Shown here: positions 44,386 through 56,140 of the stretch, piece by piece
How the letters are laid out: each line of letters begins with the position of its first letter
How positions within the stretch are numbered: the stretch's first letter is position 1
Assembly: GCA_963575745.1 (NCBI GenBank)
Contig: CAUYUJ010004780.1
Coordinates: forward strand, 1,045,481-1,109,480
Length of the DNA: 64,000 nucleotides
Source: Prorocentrum cordatum
Taxonomy: Eukaryota > Sar > Dinophyceae > Prorocentrales > Prorocentraceae
Direction: 5' to 3'
Translations under genes and position numbers: made by a program
Notes under the pieces: generated by a model
The model's database searches: none
Told to the model about the DNA's origin: nothing
Seen by the model: only the letters and a program-made list of their open reading frames with translations

Positions 44386-44894
44386 TTAACATCTTCGTGG
44401 GAAGCGCCCGCGTCGTCCTCGTCCCAAAGATGTGCTGGGGAAGACTGTGAGCTTTCGGGGTGGCCGCAGCAAGACCGCGCGTGGACGCCGAAGGCGAGCT
44501 GGATGATGCAGAGACGATCGCAAACGCATCGCCAACACCACTGTAACCGGGAAGCGTGAGATGTGATTGGTCGTGCACTGGTGGAAGCAAGGGGCTCTCG
44601 GGAAGCAGGCCAGGATCACGCGTGGGCGGGGTCGCGCCGACGCCTCGGCCACCGAAGTGCAGTGCCCCAAGGCGGTAATTGCATCGCTCAGAGCCCGCGC
44701 CGTCGTAGCATCGAACCCACCGTAGGACAGTTCGCCCGCAAAAGTGAGCTCGTCCTGCTCCCTGTCATCCCAATGGTCGCGCAGGTCATGCAGGTGGTCG
44801 CGACATCGCACGGCGGCGCCAACGTCGCGCGCGGCATGGGGCGAGGCCAGAAGCGAAGGCAGCAGTAGCATGGGATCATCATCATCACCACCAC

Positions 44895-44942
<48 letters not shown>

Positions 44943-45345
44943 GTTGCTTAAGTCCAAGCGATGCGCGTGGTGCCGTTCCGTCGGAGTGACAACCGTATTT
45001 CTCGTCACTTATGACTTCGTCCGCGAACGGCTCACGCGCGGCAGCAGCGGGTTGCGTCGCGCCACCATTCTGCCCGAGCTGCGAGTCCATCAACTCGAGG
45101 TCAGCTACCGTAGGGGGCGGAAGACCGTCGCGGTCCACGCTCGGGTTGCAGTCATCTGTGGAGTAGCTGTCCACAGAATGCCCAGATCCACCGCCCCCCG
45201 CCCGCCAGGGCCATAACGCCGAAGAGCGCGTCGTCGTCGGGCGCGTTGCCATGGGGCTGGGGTGGGATGGGTGGTGAGCTCCAGGGCCCGTGGCGGGCCG
45301 TGGCGCAACAGGTTGACGAGTAGCGACCCTGTCAAGAAATTGCAC
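44386..45345 (-). CDS. hypothetical frame interrupted by a poly-Asp microsatellite
   Basis: The 320-codon frame has no ATG at its top. It contains 15 consecutive Asp encoded by an ATC run (plus strand 44876-44941). Around it the sequence looks protein-like (SLLASPHAARDVG before; ELSYGGFDATTARALSDAI after). No family is recognised. The overlapping frame at 45105-45818 (DFDSWTIWRVLYVSDVPRHE) also looks protein-like, so a frame change near 45.3 kb is possible. Confidence 0.3.
44876..44941 (+). repeat. ATC microsatellite
   Basis: CATCAT triplets, interrupted by CACCACCACC near the start. Confidence 0.95.
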
Positions 45346-45905
45346 CTTTCGCCCCGGCGCGCCCTCGAAGGGGCAGGGGCCCAGACGCGCGGCCGGAGGC
45401 GTTCGCGAGCTCGGGTGCGCGTTGCAACGAGCTGGCCTTCATCGCCGTCGGGCCAAGGAGCTGTGAGATGCCGGCGAAGCCTTTCCCGGGGAATGACAGA
45501 AAAATGCCGCCCAGCAAGACGGAGCACGCCTGCGAACTGGCGACGGCGAGCAGGATCAGCCACCCCGACCGATTGAGGCCTGGGAGCCCTGCCAAACCAC
45601 GGTTCGAACACTTCGTGCCTCGGCACGTCCGAGACATAAAGTACGCGCCAGATCGTCCAACTGTCGAAATCCGTTCCCTCTGACGCCGCGTGCTGCGACG
45701 GCGGCCAAGTTTGGCCCCGCCACCGAGATCCTATCTGCCAGTTCCCTCCGCTTTCGTTCATGCCTGGGTGACAGATGTGGTTCGCCTTGCTGGCGGCCGA
45801 TGGGCCTCGCGCTCGCAATGGGTATGGGGGGGGGGGGGGCGCGCGAAAGAAGTGTCCTGGTCGCTGGAGTAGAGAGCATCAGGCTGTCGAAGGCGTTGTG
45901 AGTGG

Positions 45906-47194
45906 CTACCACCTCATCTTCGAGCGGGATTGCAGACGCCCCCCGTCCCGCCTCCAAGCAGTCGCCATAACCGCTGCTGTAGGTGTCGCTCTCGATTTCC
46001 TGGAAGGAGCCGCCAGTGGCTTGACTCTGATTGCTTCCTTTGCTGCTTCCAGGAGCTGGTCCATCGGCGCCCTATTAATGTGGCGGATGATGTCGTAGAG
46101 CAATTGGACGTGGAGCAGCAGCTCGAGCGACCCCACCCTTGGCTGCAAGACACCCCAGCGAACTGGCGGGTCCGAACCCAAAGACGCACGACCACCCGAT
46201 CTCGCCATCGCAAGCTAAGAAGAACATCCGGCAAACCAACATATGTGGCATGTCGTCACGACAATCCTCGCAACCTAGAATGCACGCGCGCTTGCCCTCC
46301 GCAGCAGGCAACTTCTACGATGGAATACAGTCCCAATCGAAAGCACGCAACAGAGCATTCGCACACGCAATCGGCATTGCCTTCATGAGCTGCTGTACTG
46401 TTCACCACGGCGCTGTGTTGATGTCTTTCGAACGCTCGGGGAACCACTCGTCAACCCTGTCGAAAAGAGTCGGCTGGTGATGGACTGTAGCTGGATGGCG
46501 CGGTTAGGGATCTCCCACAGCTTGCGCCGACAACTGTATCCTATGAGCGTCATGTAGACGGTCTTTTGGTACAGCCTGCGCTTGTAGTCGTTGGCCCTCA
46601 GGTCCTCGGCCGCTTTCATAGCTGGGAGGATGTCCACGCACAGCGGGTGCGAAACTTGTGCCGTCCTCGATTTGGCATAACGTGAATGCAATCGGTTGGG
46701 TCGCCCAGAAAGAGAGACCAAGGAAAAACGGCAACTCTGCCAGCGTTCGGTCATCAATGAACTTCTCCGCCTCCTCAAATTAGCGCTCTGCAAACCCATG
46801 CTGCTTGTTGTGCGTGATGATGGCCAGCCTGGTAAATGTCGCCTGTGCCAGAGCTCTGGCAGGCAGGAACTTCGGGCCGCCCCCGCCGTGGAAGAAAACG
46901 CAGTCCAGCAGGCGGAATGTGTCGCCATCGTGCCTGCACAGCCGCACCAACTGACGGATTTCCTCCAAGAGCTGGTTAATCATCGGGACGCACTGACCTA
47001 TGTGGCCGAAGATCGTCATCGCACGCGTATTGTACAATAAAGCATTGGTGCTCAGCGCAACAATCTCGCCTTGAACCTGTCGCAAGCCGTCCTCCGTATG
47101 ATCAGCTGCGAAGCGGCGGGTCCCAGTCAGAAGCCCCAATAAAGCACCACATCTGTCAGTGCAAACGCGCTCCACGTCGGGGCCAGCTGGGAGG
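45906..47194 (-). pseudogene. 5'-truncated LINE reverse-transcriptase C-terminal region
   Basis: Successive minus-strand blocks match the region after the RT palm in dinoflagellate LINE proteins as I know them: NALLYNTRAMTIFGHIGQ, then FHGGGGPKFLPARAL (a conserved GGP), AEKFIDDRTLAEL, VYMTLIGYS, a zinc-binding-like CILGCEDCRDDMPHMLVC (about 46190-46265), and LLYDIIRHINR. TAA at 46780-46782 interrupts one frame, and frame changes occur near 46650, 46450 and 46200. The catalytic RT part is missing: the element stops abruptly at about 47194, where a GGA microsatellite begins. Confidence 0.65.
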
Positions 47195-47220
47195 AGAAGG
47201 AAGAGGAGGAGGAGGAGGAG

Positions 47221-47252
<32 letters not shown>

Positions 47253-47522
47253 GGAGAAGGAGAAGGAGGAGGAGGAGAAGGAGGAGGATGAGGAGGAGGA
47301 AGAAGAGGAAGAGTAGGAGGAGGAGGATGAGGAGGAAAAGGAGGAGGCGGAGGAGGAGGAGGAGAGGAACAGGAGGAGGAGGAGAGGAGGAGGAGGAGGA
47401 GAAGGACGAGGAGAAGGACGAGGAGGAGGAAAAGGAGGAGGAGGCGCAGGCAAAGGACGAGGGGGTGCAGGACGGAGTGAAGGAGCCCCCTCCTCCTCCT
47501 CCTCCTCCTCCTCCTCCTCCTC
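47195..47522 (+). repeat. GGA microsatellite followed by CTC run
   Basis: GGA/GAG triplets to about 47450, then CTC triplets at 47486-47522: a third facing pair in this window. Confidence 0.93.
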
Positions 47523-47689
47523 CCGACGACGACAACTTCGGCGGCGGCAAGGCGGAGTCGTGCCTGGACCCCACGTGACCACGTCGCCGCCTGGGCCCCA
47601 GGGCGCTGGCGATGGCTGAGGCGCGACCCCGGCGGCCTTCGCCTGCCCGCCTCCGCCCGCCCCTGAGTCGCCGCTACGGCCGTCCAAAT

Positions 47690-47701
47690 CGCCGTCGCCG
47701 C

Positions 47702-47748
<47 letters not shown>

Positions 47749-47775
47749 CAACCGCCGCCGCCGCCGCCGCGCCGC

Positions 47776-47868
<93 letters not shown>

Positions 47869-47901
47869 GTCTTCGTCGTCGTCGTTGTTGTCGTCGTCGT
47901 T

Positions 47902-47954
<53 letters not shown>

Positions 47955-47956
47955 TA

Positions 47957-47987
<31 letters not shown>

Positions 47988-48146
47988 CGTCCGTCCGTCC
48001 GTCCGTCCGTCCGTCCGTCCGTCCGTCCGTCCGTCCGTCCGTCCGTCCGTCCGTCCGTCCGTCGTCGTCGTCGTCGCGTCGTCGTCGTCGTCACCGTCCC
48101 CGTCGCCGTCGCCGTCGTCGCCGCCGCCGCCACCGTCGTCGTCGTT

Positions 48147-48177
<31 letters not shown>

Positions 48178-48190
48178 TCGTCCTTATCGT
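47690..48190 (+). repeat. CGT/CCG microsatellite with a GTCC block
   Basis: GTCGCC, GCC and GTC triplets, then GTCC tetranucleotides at 47985-48063 (almost 20 units), then GTC again. Asp-, Arg-, Thr- and Val-rich frames are artefacts. Confidence 0.97.
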
Positions 48191-49018
48191 CGCCATCGTC
48201 ATGCCACCTTGCGGGTGAACACCCCCAGCTCTGCTGCACCCCCCAAGCCGCAAGATATTACCTTTGAACTCCCGTCTAACATACCTCTCTGTGATATAGG
48301 CTGGTACGCTCAAACTTGCAGATGGTCTGGTGCAGAGCCTTTCTGCCGCACGATAGCGGATGGGTCTGTACGCCCAACACTGCGGATAGGCTGGCGTGGC
48401 GGACATCGTCGCGGCAATTTGCACAGTCGTCGCCATACCAAACGAAACCACAACGCATTTTGTCCGAAGAGGGGTGGCCCTGTTTCACGCACCCCCGAAA
48501 TATCTCGCCTCACAACGACCAACCTGGCAGGCGCAGACCCTTTACACCTCATGCTGCTTTACCAGGATATGTGTGTACTGATGACAGCGAGACGGTAGCC
48601 ATGGGAGAAAGGAGCGGGCGGACTAGACCTGAGTCAATGGAAGTGGTAGGGGGAGGACGAGCAAAAATTGGGGCAGAAAAAGCGCGTGCACAAACCGCGT
48701 GTCCTTTGCGGCGGCCGCGGCGGCGCAACTGCACGATTCCCCGTCGCAGCATCCGTTCTTTGCGCACCCGTGCGTCCAGTAGCCGCTCTATGGGGCGACG
48801 GCGTTGGGCGGTGGCAGTATCTCCTCGACAAAGCGGTGGCGGACGCGGCTTGGCTGCAGCTTCTTCGGAGGCTGAGCATTTGCCAACACGGGGGCGGGGC
48901 AAAGGGCTGCCAGCGCAGCGATGCCCCTTGCGAGAGAGTTCTGAAGGCGAAGCGCTCCACCCTATCATGGTGCTTCGTGTTCCGACCGCACCATGCCCCC
49001 CTTCTCAGCTCCAGACCA
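48191..49018. other. no confident gene
   Basis: Minus-strand frames at 48276-48552 are non-repetitive (FVWYGDDCANCRDD) but short and unrecognised. GATAGGCTGG recurs at 48295 and 48385. The long plus-strand frames from 48316 and 48668 run into microsatellites and are not supported. Confidence 0.35.
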
Positions 49019-49027
49019 TTGCTGCTG

Positions 49028-49708
49028 CTGCTGCTTCTCCTCCTCCTCCTCATCTTCACCTTCTCCTCCTCCTCGCCGTCCTCGCCCTTATCACTACTCA
49101 CCTCGCCTTCCCGTTCCTCCCCCCTCCCGCTTCCCCTAGCGATCCCCCTCCCCCTCCCGATCCTCCTCCTCCCCCGTCCCCCCGTCCTCCTCCGTGGCCG
49201 TTCTCCTCCTGCTGCTGCTCCTCCTCCTCCTCCTCCTCCCTTTGCTCCATCTCCTCCATCTCCTCCTCCTCCTCCTCCTCCATCTCCTCCATCTCCTCCG
49301 TTTCTCTTCCTCTTCTTCCTCGTACTCGTCCTCCTCCTCGTCCTTCTTCTCCTTCGCCTCCTCCTTCCTCCTCCTCCTCCCTCTCCGTCTCGTTGTCTTC
49401 GCTTCCGCCGCCGCCGCCCCGCTCTTTCGGGGGTCGGGGCCTCCGCGCGCCCCGAGGGGCGGACGGCGTCGCACAGGGAGATGTGCTTGACGGCCGCGGC
49501 GGGAGGACGCGCATCGTCCTGGCAAGGAGGGGCGGCCCCGTCGCCGCCGCCGCCACGGCCATCGTTATCGTCGTCGCCGTCGCCGTCGCAATCGCCGACA
49601 CGGACCCCGTCGCCGTCCCCGTCGCCGTCCCCGTCGCTGTCTTCGTCGACGTCGCCGTCGCCGCCGCCGCCGCAGCCGCCACCGCCGCCGTCGTCGTCGT
49701 CGTCGCCG

Positions 49709-49749
<41 letters not shown>

Positions 49750-49860
49750 TTCGTCTTCGTCGTCGACGTGGTCGGCGTCGTCGTCTTCGTCGTCGATGTG
49801 GTCGTCGTCGTGCTCGCCAGCGCCCTGGTGGTCGTCTTCGTGCTCGTCGTCGTCACCGTC
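49028..49860 (+). repeat. CTC cluster, then GTC/GCC cluster
   Basis: CTC/CCT-rich at 49028-49400. GTCGCC and GTC triplets at 49540-49850, including GTCCCCGTCGCC words. Confidence 0.92.
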
Positions 49861-50640
49861 TTCCTGCCCCTTCTGTTTGTTGCTGCTACTTCTCCTCCCA
49901 CCTCCTCGTCGCCATCCTGCTTATCCTCATCATTTTTCCTTCTCCTACTTTTCCGCCTCCTCCTCATCCGCGTCCTTGTGCCCGTGCTCTTGTGCCTCGC
50001 TCCTCCTCCTCCATCTACTTCTCCTCCGTCTTCTCCTGTCCTTCCTCGTCGTCGTCACCCTCTTCCTGCGCCCGTTGCGTACTGCTACTTCTGCAGCTTT
50101 TGTTGCATATATTTTCAGTTTGCTTGCGCTGCGCTGCGCCAGCTGCCCTGATCGAGAGGGCTGCTGCACGGGACGAAGCAAACATGCAAAATATACGTGT
50201 ACATATACCCGTCGGTCGGATAAAGTGGGTACACCAATGAAGCAGGAAGGCGCTGGAAGTAGTATGCGTCCCCGCCCCCCCCCCCCCCCCTGAAGAGGAG
50301 GGAAGATGGGGCACCATTCGACCCTTAAAGTAGGAAGGCGGCTAAAGTAGGGTGGGACTTGAACATTCCAAGCTACACATTTTCAACAGCAGGCGTGTAT
50401 CTGTATACGCACATGTTCTTGCATATGCGTGTGTGCCGATCTCCTGTCACGTGAGCCTCAAACGAAGCCTTGCTTGCTGCAGCCTCCGCGGGAGATAATA
50501 GCATGGAGTGACAGACTAACTTGATCAACTCCACTTTTCGAGCCGCTGACTAAGAGCATCTTCAAATCTACGATCGACGGGGACTCAGCTTGCATCAAAC
50601 GACATACGTGCCCATTGCGACGATGGTAACAGTGTTGTGA
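49861..50640. other. no gene recognised
   Basis: CT-rich to 50100, a C run at 50274-50290, then mixed lower-GC sequence. Confidence 0.4.
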
Positions 50641-50644
50641 ACAC

Positions 50645-51330
50645 TTAGCGGCGAGATGCCTTACAAGACAACTCCTGACATCGCCCATTAATGACACGGG
50701 CGTCGAATCGAACACGTCTTCGGATGACCAGCTGCAGCGTCCCACTACTTGTCCAATTCTCGCGCAGAATCCCGATTTCGCAAGTATGATCAAGATGGCG
50801 GCGCCGAATAAGGAGCGGCTGTCGTCGAGATCCGAGCGGCGCCCACAGGGCCATCTGCCCCTCGATCGTGTGCATGGAATCGCACTGGCAAGGTGCATCC
50901 TCCAGCGTGACCCGCAGCAAGCCCTCGGTCTTCCGCAGAGCCGCCTCCAGCGCGCTAGTATCCTTCCCCGTCAACTGGGCCATCATGACAGGGGCTATCA
51001 GCGCCAGGCGCTCAGCAAGCTCCCTGTCCGCGCCCAGGGCGCCACGAAACACCGCCAGTTGACGCTCCAGTGCGCCCAACTCCTTCTCGTCGAGCCTCAC
51101 CTACTCTCACGTGTCGTGCAAGGCCGCGTCAGCTGACATTACCGTTCGACGCCGAGTTGCCTTGCGCTCCGCGCGCGAGCGCCCATCTCGGCTACCGCTC
51201 GGAACGCCAAGGGGCGATCCATCCAGCGCGCCATTCTCAAGCACCATAGCGGCACGCCTCCACCAGCTCTGGGCCCCTATGAACATGCCAAGCCAGTCTG
51301 AGCAGCAGGGATCGCGCCATCTGGAGGCGG
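50645..51330 (-). pseudogene. SL-tagged processed gene, decayed, function unknown
   Basis: Directly 3' of the SL relic (51331-51351), ATG at 51320 opens a short frame. A longer frame (GMFIGAQSWWRRAAMVLENG to ALHDT) ends in TGA 51107-51109 and TAG 51101-51103, and resumes in the same frame as RLDEKELGALERQLAVFRG (from 51100) to a stop at 50645. The later block is helical and charged (LERQLAVFRGAL, ADRELAERLALIAP). I recognise no family. The SL and the absence of clear introns suggest retroposition, and the stops suggest it is dead. Confidence 0.4.
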
Positions 51331-51352
51331 CTTGAGCCAAAAAGGCTACGGC
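51331..51352 (-). other. near-perfect full-length spliced-leader relic
   Basis: The minus strand matches the SL at 20 of the 21 fixed bases. The only change is T for A at the first base after CCGTAGCC. The extra 5' base (G) also fits the known A/G/T ambiguity. What follows on the minus strand is not the SL-RNA gene's GT donor and intron, so this is a relic within a retroposed copy. Confidence 0.92.
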
Positions 51353-51353
51353 C

Positions 51354-51640
51354 TCTGCCCTGCTCCTGCTCCTGCTCCTGGTCCTGCTCCTGCTCCTCCT
51401 CCTCCTCCTCCTCCTCCTCCTCCTCCTCCTCCACCCTCGCCTCCCTCCTCCTCCCCCTCTTTTTTGCCTCATTCTCTTCATTATGATGCTCGTGATCCTG
51501 CGCGTCGCCTCTCCTCCTCTTCCAACTCCATATTCCTCTCCTTCTCCGCCCGCTCTTGCTTCTTCTTCCTGTTCCTCCTCTTCCTCCTCCTCCTCCTCCT
51601 CCTCCTCGCTCTCTTCCCCCGCCCCCGCCCTACCTCCCGT
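51354..51640 (+). repeat. CTC/CTG microsatellite cluster
   Basis: CTGCTC words at 51360-51395, CTC triplets to 51436, and a second CTC cluster at 51575-51612. The SL relic abuts the first. Confidence 0.9.
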
Positions 51641-51714
51641 TCCTCCTCCGATGTCGTTTTTTTGTTTTGTTTCATTTCTTCTTCCTCTTCTTCTTCTTCT
51701 GACGTGGGCCCCCA

Positions 51715-51968
51715 CAGGGTCTCGACCTTCTCCACGGGAGTTTTACATCCCGGATCGTTTCGTGACAGTCCTTGGGCCTGTTTAGGGCCCCCACAGGCCG
51801 AAAACATGGGAAACCTTTACGACGGGAGAATGTCCGACATTCGGGCCATACCTCTGGTCTCCAGCGGCCGTTCGGGGAGATTCGGGCACCCCCGGAACGC
51901 TCGCGGCGAGGCGCAACTGCTGGAGAGAACCTCCCGAGGCCGGAAGAGCCCCCGGGAACTGACGAAAA
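51715..51968 (+). repeat. dispersed repeat, copy A (relative at 59255-59500)
   Basis: Shared with the 59.3-kb copy: CATCCCG(G/A)ATCGTTT, AGGCCGA.AAC, GGTCTCCAGCGGCCGTTCGGG (variant), ACCCCC.GAAC and GAGG.GCA.CTGCTG.AGA in the same order. Confidence 0.7.
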
Positions 51969-52004
51969 CACCTGGAGACACTTCGGAAACCTCGAACCCA
52001 GCTC

Positions 52005-52037
52005 CTCCTCCTCCTCCTCCTCCTCCTCCTCCTCCTC
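52005..52037 (+). repeat. CTC run at a retroelement truncation point
   Basis: Eleven CTC triplets end where retroelement sequence begins (ATGGCGTTC at 52038). Confidence 0.9.
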
Positions 52038-54110
52038 ATGGCGTTCAAAACGCTCATCTTCACCACAGACTTGAACATCACACAGGCCGTGAAGCGCGAG
52101 CTCAACCGGCGCGGGGTTAAGGTCAAAGTGGTCACGGAGGGGCGAGACCTCGACTGCGATCGCGCCGCCCGAGGCACTACACGTCGCCCTACACGCGCGA
52201 AGAGAGCGAGGGATGCAGGCAAGAGGTTCGGCGCGGTCGGCTGCAAACTCCGAAGCTGAAGCTCAAGAGGAGAGAAGTCGCCCATCAGGGACCCGTGGCC
52301 TCCCTCATGCACGGGGCCACAGTGCAAGGGCTGGCGCCGTGGGCGCTGAAGATCGCGAGGAGGAGGAGGAGGTGCGCACAGGCCCTGCGGAGGGATTGGC
52401 CTGGCAGGTGCCTCACCACCTTCCTGGCGCTCGAGGGGATAGACCTCGCGATCTCCACGACGAGAAACCAACTGAAGGCGTGGTTCGACCTCTGGGCCAA
52501 GAGCCAGGACCTGAGGGAGCAGGCGCGCAAGGCATGGCCGAAACTATCCTTTCGGCTCCTGACGGCAGAGCAGCACAGTAGGTGGCAGCAGCGCAGAGGC
52601 GTCATGGGCAGCATCATCCTGCTGCTCTGGGAGCTCGGCTGGGACTCGAGAAGCCCAGACATCTGGCTGACCACGGACGGCAACCAGTGGAAGTTCCCAG
52701 AGCACGAGGAGGACGGCGACCCTGCAGTGGCAGCTGCGGGAGCAAGCGGCGCAGCACTACAACGGCAAGGGCACAAAGGCAGGAGTGGACACCATGGACA
52801 CGGTGAGACACCCGGGTTCCCTCAGGAAGCGGGGGATGCACCAGGCCTACGGCTCGCTCCTGGCAGCCGCCTGCGCTGGGACGTGGACCAAAGAGCGCGA
52901 GAGCTAGGAGTTCGGAGGCGGCGACGACCTCTGCGAGTGCGGCCAGAAGGAGGACGACTTTCACCGCATCTGGGGCAACTGCACGGCGAGGAAGGACCAC
53001 GATATCCTGGACAAGACGACGGGGCTCGTGGCCAGGGCCGAGAAAGGAGCAGAGGAGGTGCCAGCTTTCTGGCTGAGAGGGCTCACGCCCAAGGCCTGGA
53101 CAGTGCCGCCGCTATGCGATACCACTGATCAGGCATCTCTGATCGGGCTGTGCGCGCTGGAGAACCGTCTCCGAGCCCTAGAAGGCTCGGTGCTCACGGC
53201 AAGCGGAGACGGCTCAGGAGGAGAATGCAGCAACGACGACCGCTACAGGAGGTGCGGCTGCGGCTGGACAATCCTGGACACGCAGGAGCGATCGCGAGGC
53301 TTTGAGGCGAAGGCGGCAAAGTTCGGGCCACTTCCAGGAGCGCGGCAAAGCAACAACGGAGCGGAACAGTGGGCATTTATCAACTGCCTGGAGTTGACCA
53401 GTGGCGCGCTACACTACTGGACGGACAACGAAATCACCTGCATCAGCTGGCACGCGATGCGAGAGGACGACCGGAACAAAGTTGGTGCCGACTGTGACCT
53501 CTGGCGCAGAGTGAGGAAGGCAGTAGAGCAGCGAGGATGAGGACGCGACCAGGTGCAGATGTCGCACCTGAACAGCCACCTGAGCGAGGAGGAAGCAGAG
53601 GCAAAAGGAAAACCACGAGAGGCCTGGGAAGGCAACGAGTTGGCCGACCGCCTCGCCGACGCAGGCGCGCAGCAGCGCGCCATCCCTGAGAACCAGATGA
53701 GCTGCTACGAGTGGGCGAGGGCAACGGCAAGCCTGGTGAGAGCTAGAATCGTGGCCTGCGCTCAGGACGCCATCGGAAGGAGGCCGACAGGAGCCCCGCG
53801 ACCTGAAGGCACCGAGGCGACAGAAAGTACGAGCACGGCGAGCCCAGAGAAAGCAGAAGGCCTTGAGCAGCGACGAGAAGAGGAGGCCGCACGCGACGCA
53901 CGCCCTGGTGAGACCGAGGCGAGGGCGAGGATGGAAATGCCGGTGCTGCAGCCAGTCGCTCTCCTCGGCGACGGCGTTCGCCAGCATGCGAGAGTGGTTC
54001 AGCCAGCAGTGTGGAGGACCACCACCAGAGGCGGGGACATGCATCGAGTTCAACGGCGTCGAGTCGCACCCGTCTCACCCGCTGCGCTGGCTGGGCAAGC
54101 AAGGGACTGG
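52038..54110 (+). pseudogene. 5'-truncated retroelement: post-RT region, zinc knuckle, RNase H, CxC finger
   Basis: In order: a post-catalytic RT region (ITQAVKRELNRRGVKV; LMHGATVQGLAPWALKIARRR; WPGRCLTTFLALEGIDLA), a CxCG..H..W.NC zinc motif (about 52929-52976), an RNase H domain and a C-terminal WKCRCC finger (about 53930). All four RNase H acidic residues are identifiable: D in GDGSG (about 53210), E in NNGAEQWA (about 53360), D in WTDNE (about 53425) and D in GNELADRLA (about 53640). RNase H would remove the RNA strand after cDNA synthesis. Lesions: a frame change near 52700, TAG 52905-52907, TGA 53538-53540 inside RNase H with the frame intact on both sides, and a frame change near 53880. 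The catalytic RT half is absent. Confidence 0.8.
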
Positions 54111-54750
54111 CACTAGCAGACATGTCGCACCAGATCTCGCTGAATGCAACGTTCGTGAGGTCCTGGTCGGGCCAGCGGGCCCACGCGTCGAGGACCATCC
54201 TGCAGTCAGCGACATACTCAGTTTCACAAGGCCCCAACTGCCTAAGCGCCACGAGAAAACGCAAGCACCTCATTTCCTCCCGCCCGCTGGAGCGGTTGGG
54301 GGAGGTGTCCATAGATCGAACCGATGACATTACCCCCGATGTCGACGGCCACGGCCCCCAAAGCAGCACGCGCGAGCAGGTCACTGTCAGGGTCCAAAGC
54401 AGAAAGATCTTGCCAGTGTCCAGGGTCCCAGACGGGGGGAAAACCATCCATCTGAAACTGGAATCCACTCGGGTATGTGTGCCAATCCACTTTCACGGAC
54501 CAAACGGCTACCGTCGCATCCGACATACCGGTGCTTCGGAGTGCCCGCGAGGCCGCCGCACCACTTACAGAGCGGGCTCAGGACACGGCGTCCCGCAAAA
54601 AGGGCCTGCTGGGTGGCGTAGCCTCCAGTCACAACTCCAGCCACCATGGCGGCCTCCATCCCTCGGCCAGCGGCCCTCAGGGCCTGGAGCTTCTTGATGA
54701 TCGGTCTGGGGAGGGGGCCAGCCGCGAGACCTTCAACCTTCTGAGCGATA
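54111..54750 (-). pseudogene. retroelement C-terminal fragment with RNase H, opposite strand
   Basis: On the minus strand: a leader (AGPLPRPIIKKLQALRAAG), a zinc motif CKWCGGLAGTPKHRYVGC (about 54560-54610), SDGWF, then RNase H-like blocks RAALGAVAVDIGGNVIGSIYG and YVADCRMVLDAW in different frames (change near 54300). A DxSA-like start (DLSALDPD) sits where the first RNase H Asp belongs. This is a different subfamily from the plus-strand element at 52.0-54.1 kb, and the two meet tail to tail near 54110. Confidence 0.6.
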
Positions 54751-54889
54751 CTCAGAACAAGGTGCCTCCTCTTCCTCCCCTCCTCCTCCTCCCTTCCTCC
54801 TCCCCGCAGCGGGCGCGGCGCGCACGAAGCCGCGACCGGCTCCACTCGGGCCAGCGCCAGTGAGAGCCTAGGAGAAGGAGCCTCGCCTC

Positions 54890-56140
<1,251 letters not shown>

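Noticed and set aside
47127-48239. 370-codon minus-strand frame with Asp, Thr, Arg and Ser runs
   Set aside because: It is generated by the CGT, GTCC and GGA microsatellites; no non-repeat domain is present except the tail of the RT fragment in another context.
48316-50293. Plus-strand frames of 611 and 541 codons
   Set aside because: They cross several CTC and GTC microsatellites. Their non-repeat parts show no domain and overlap each other in different frames.
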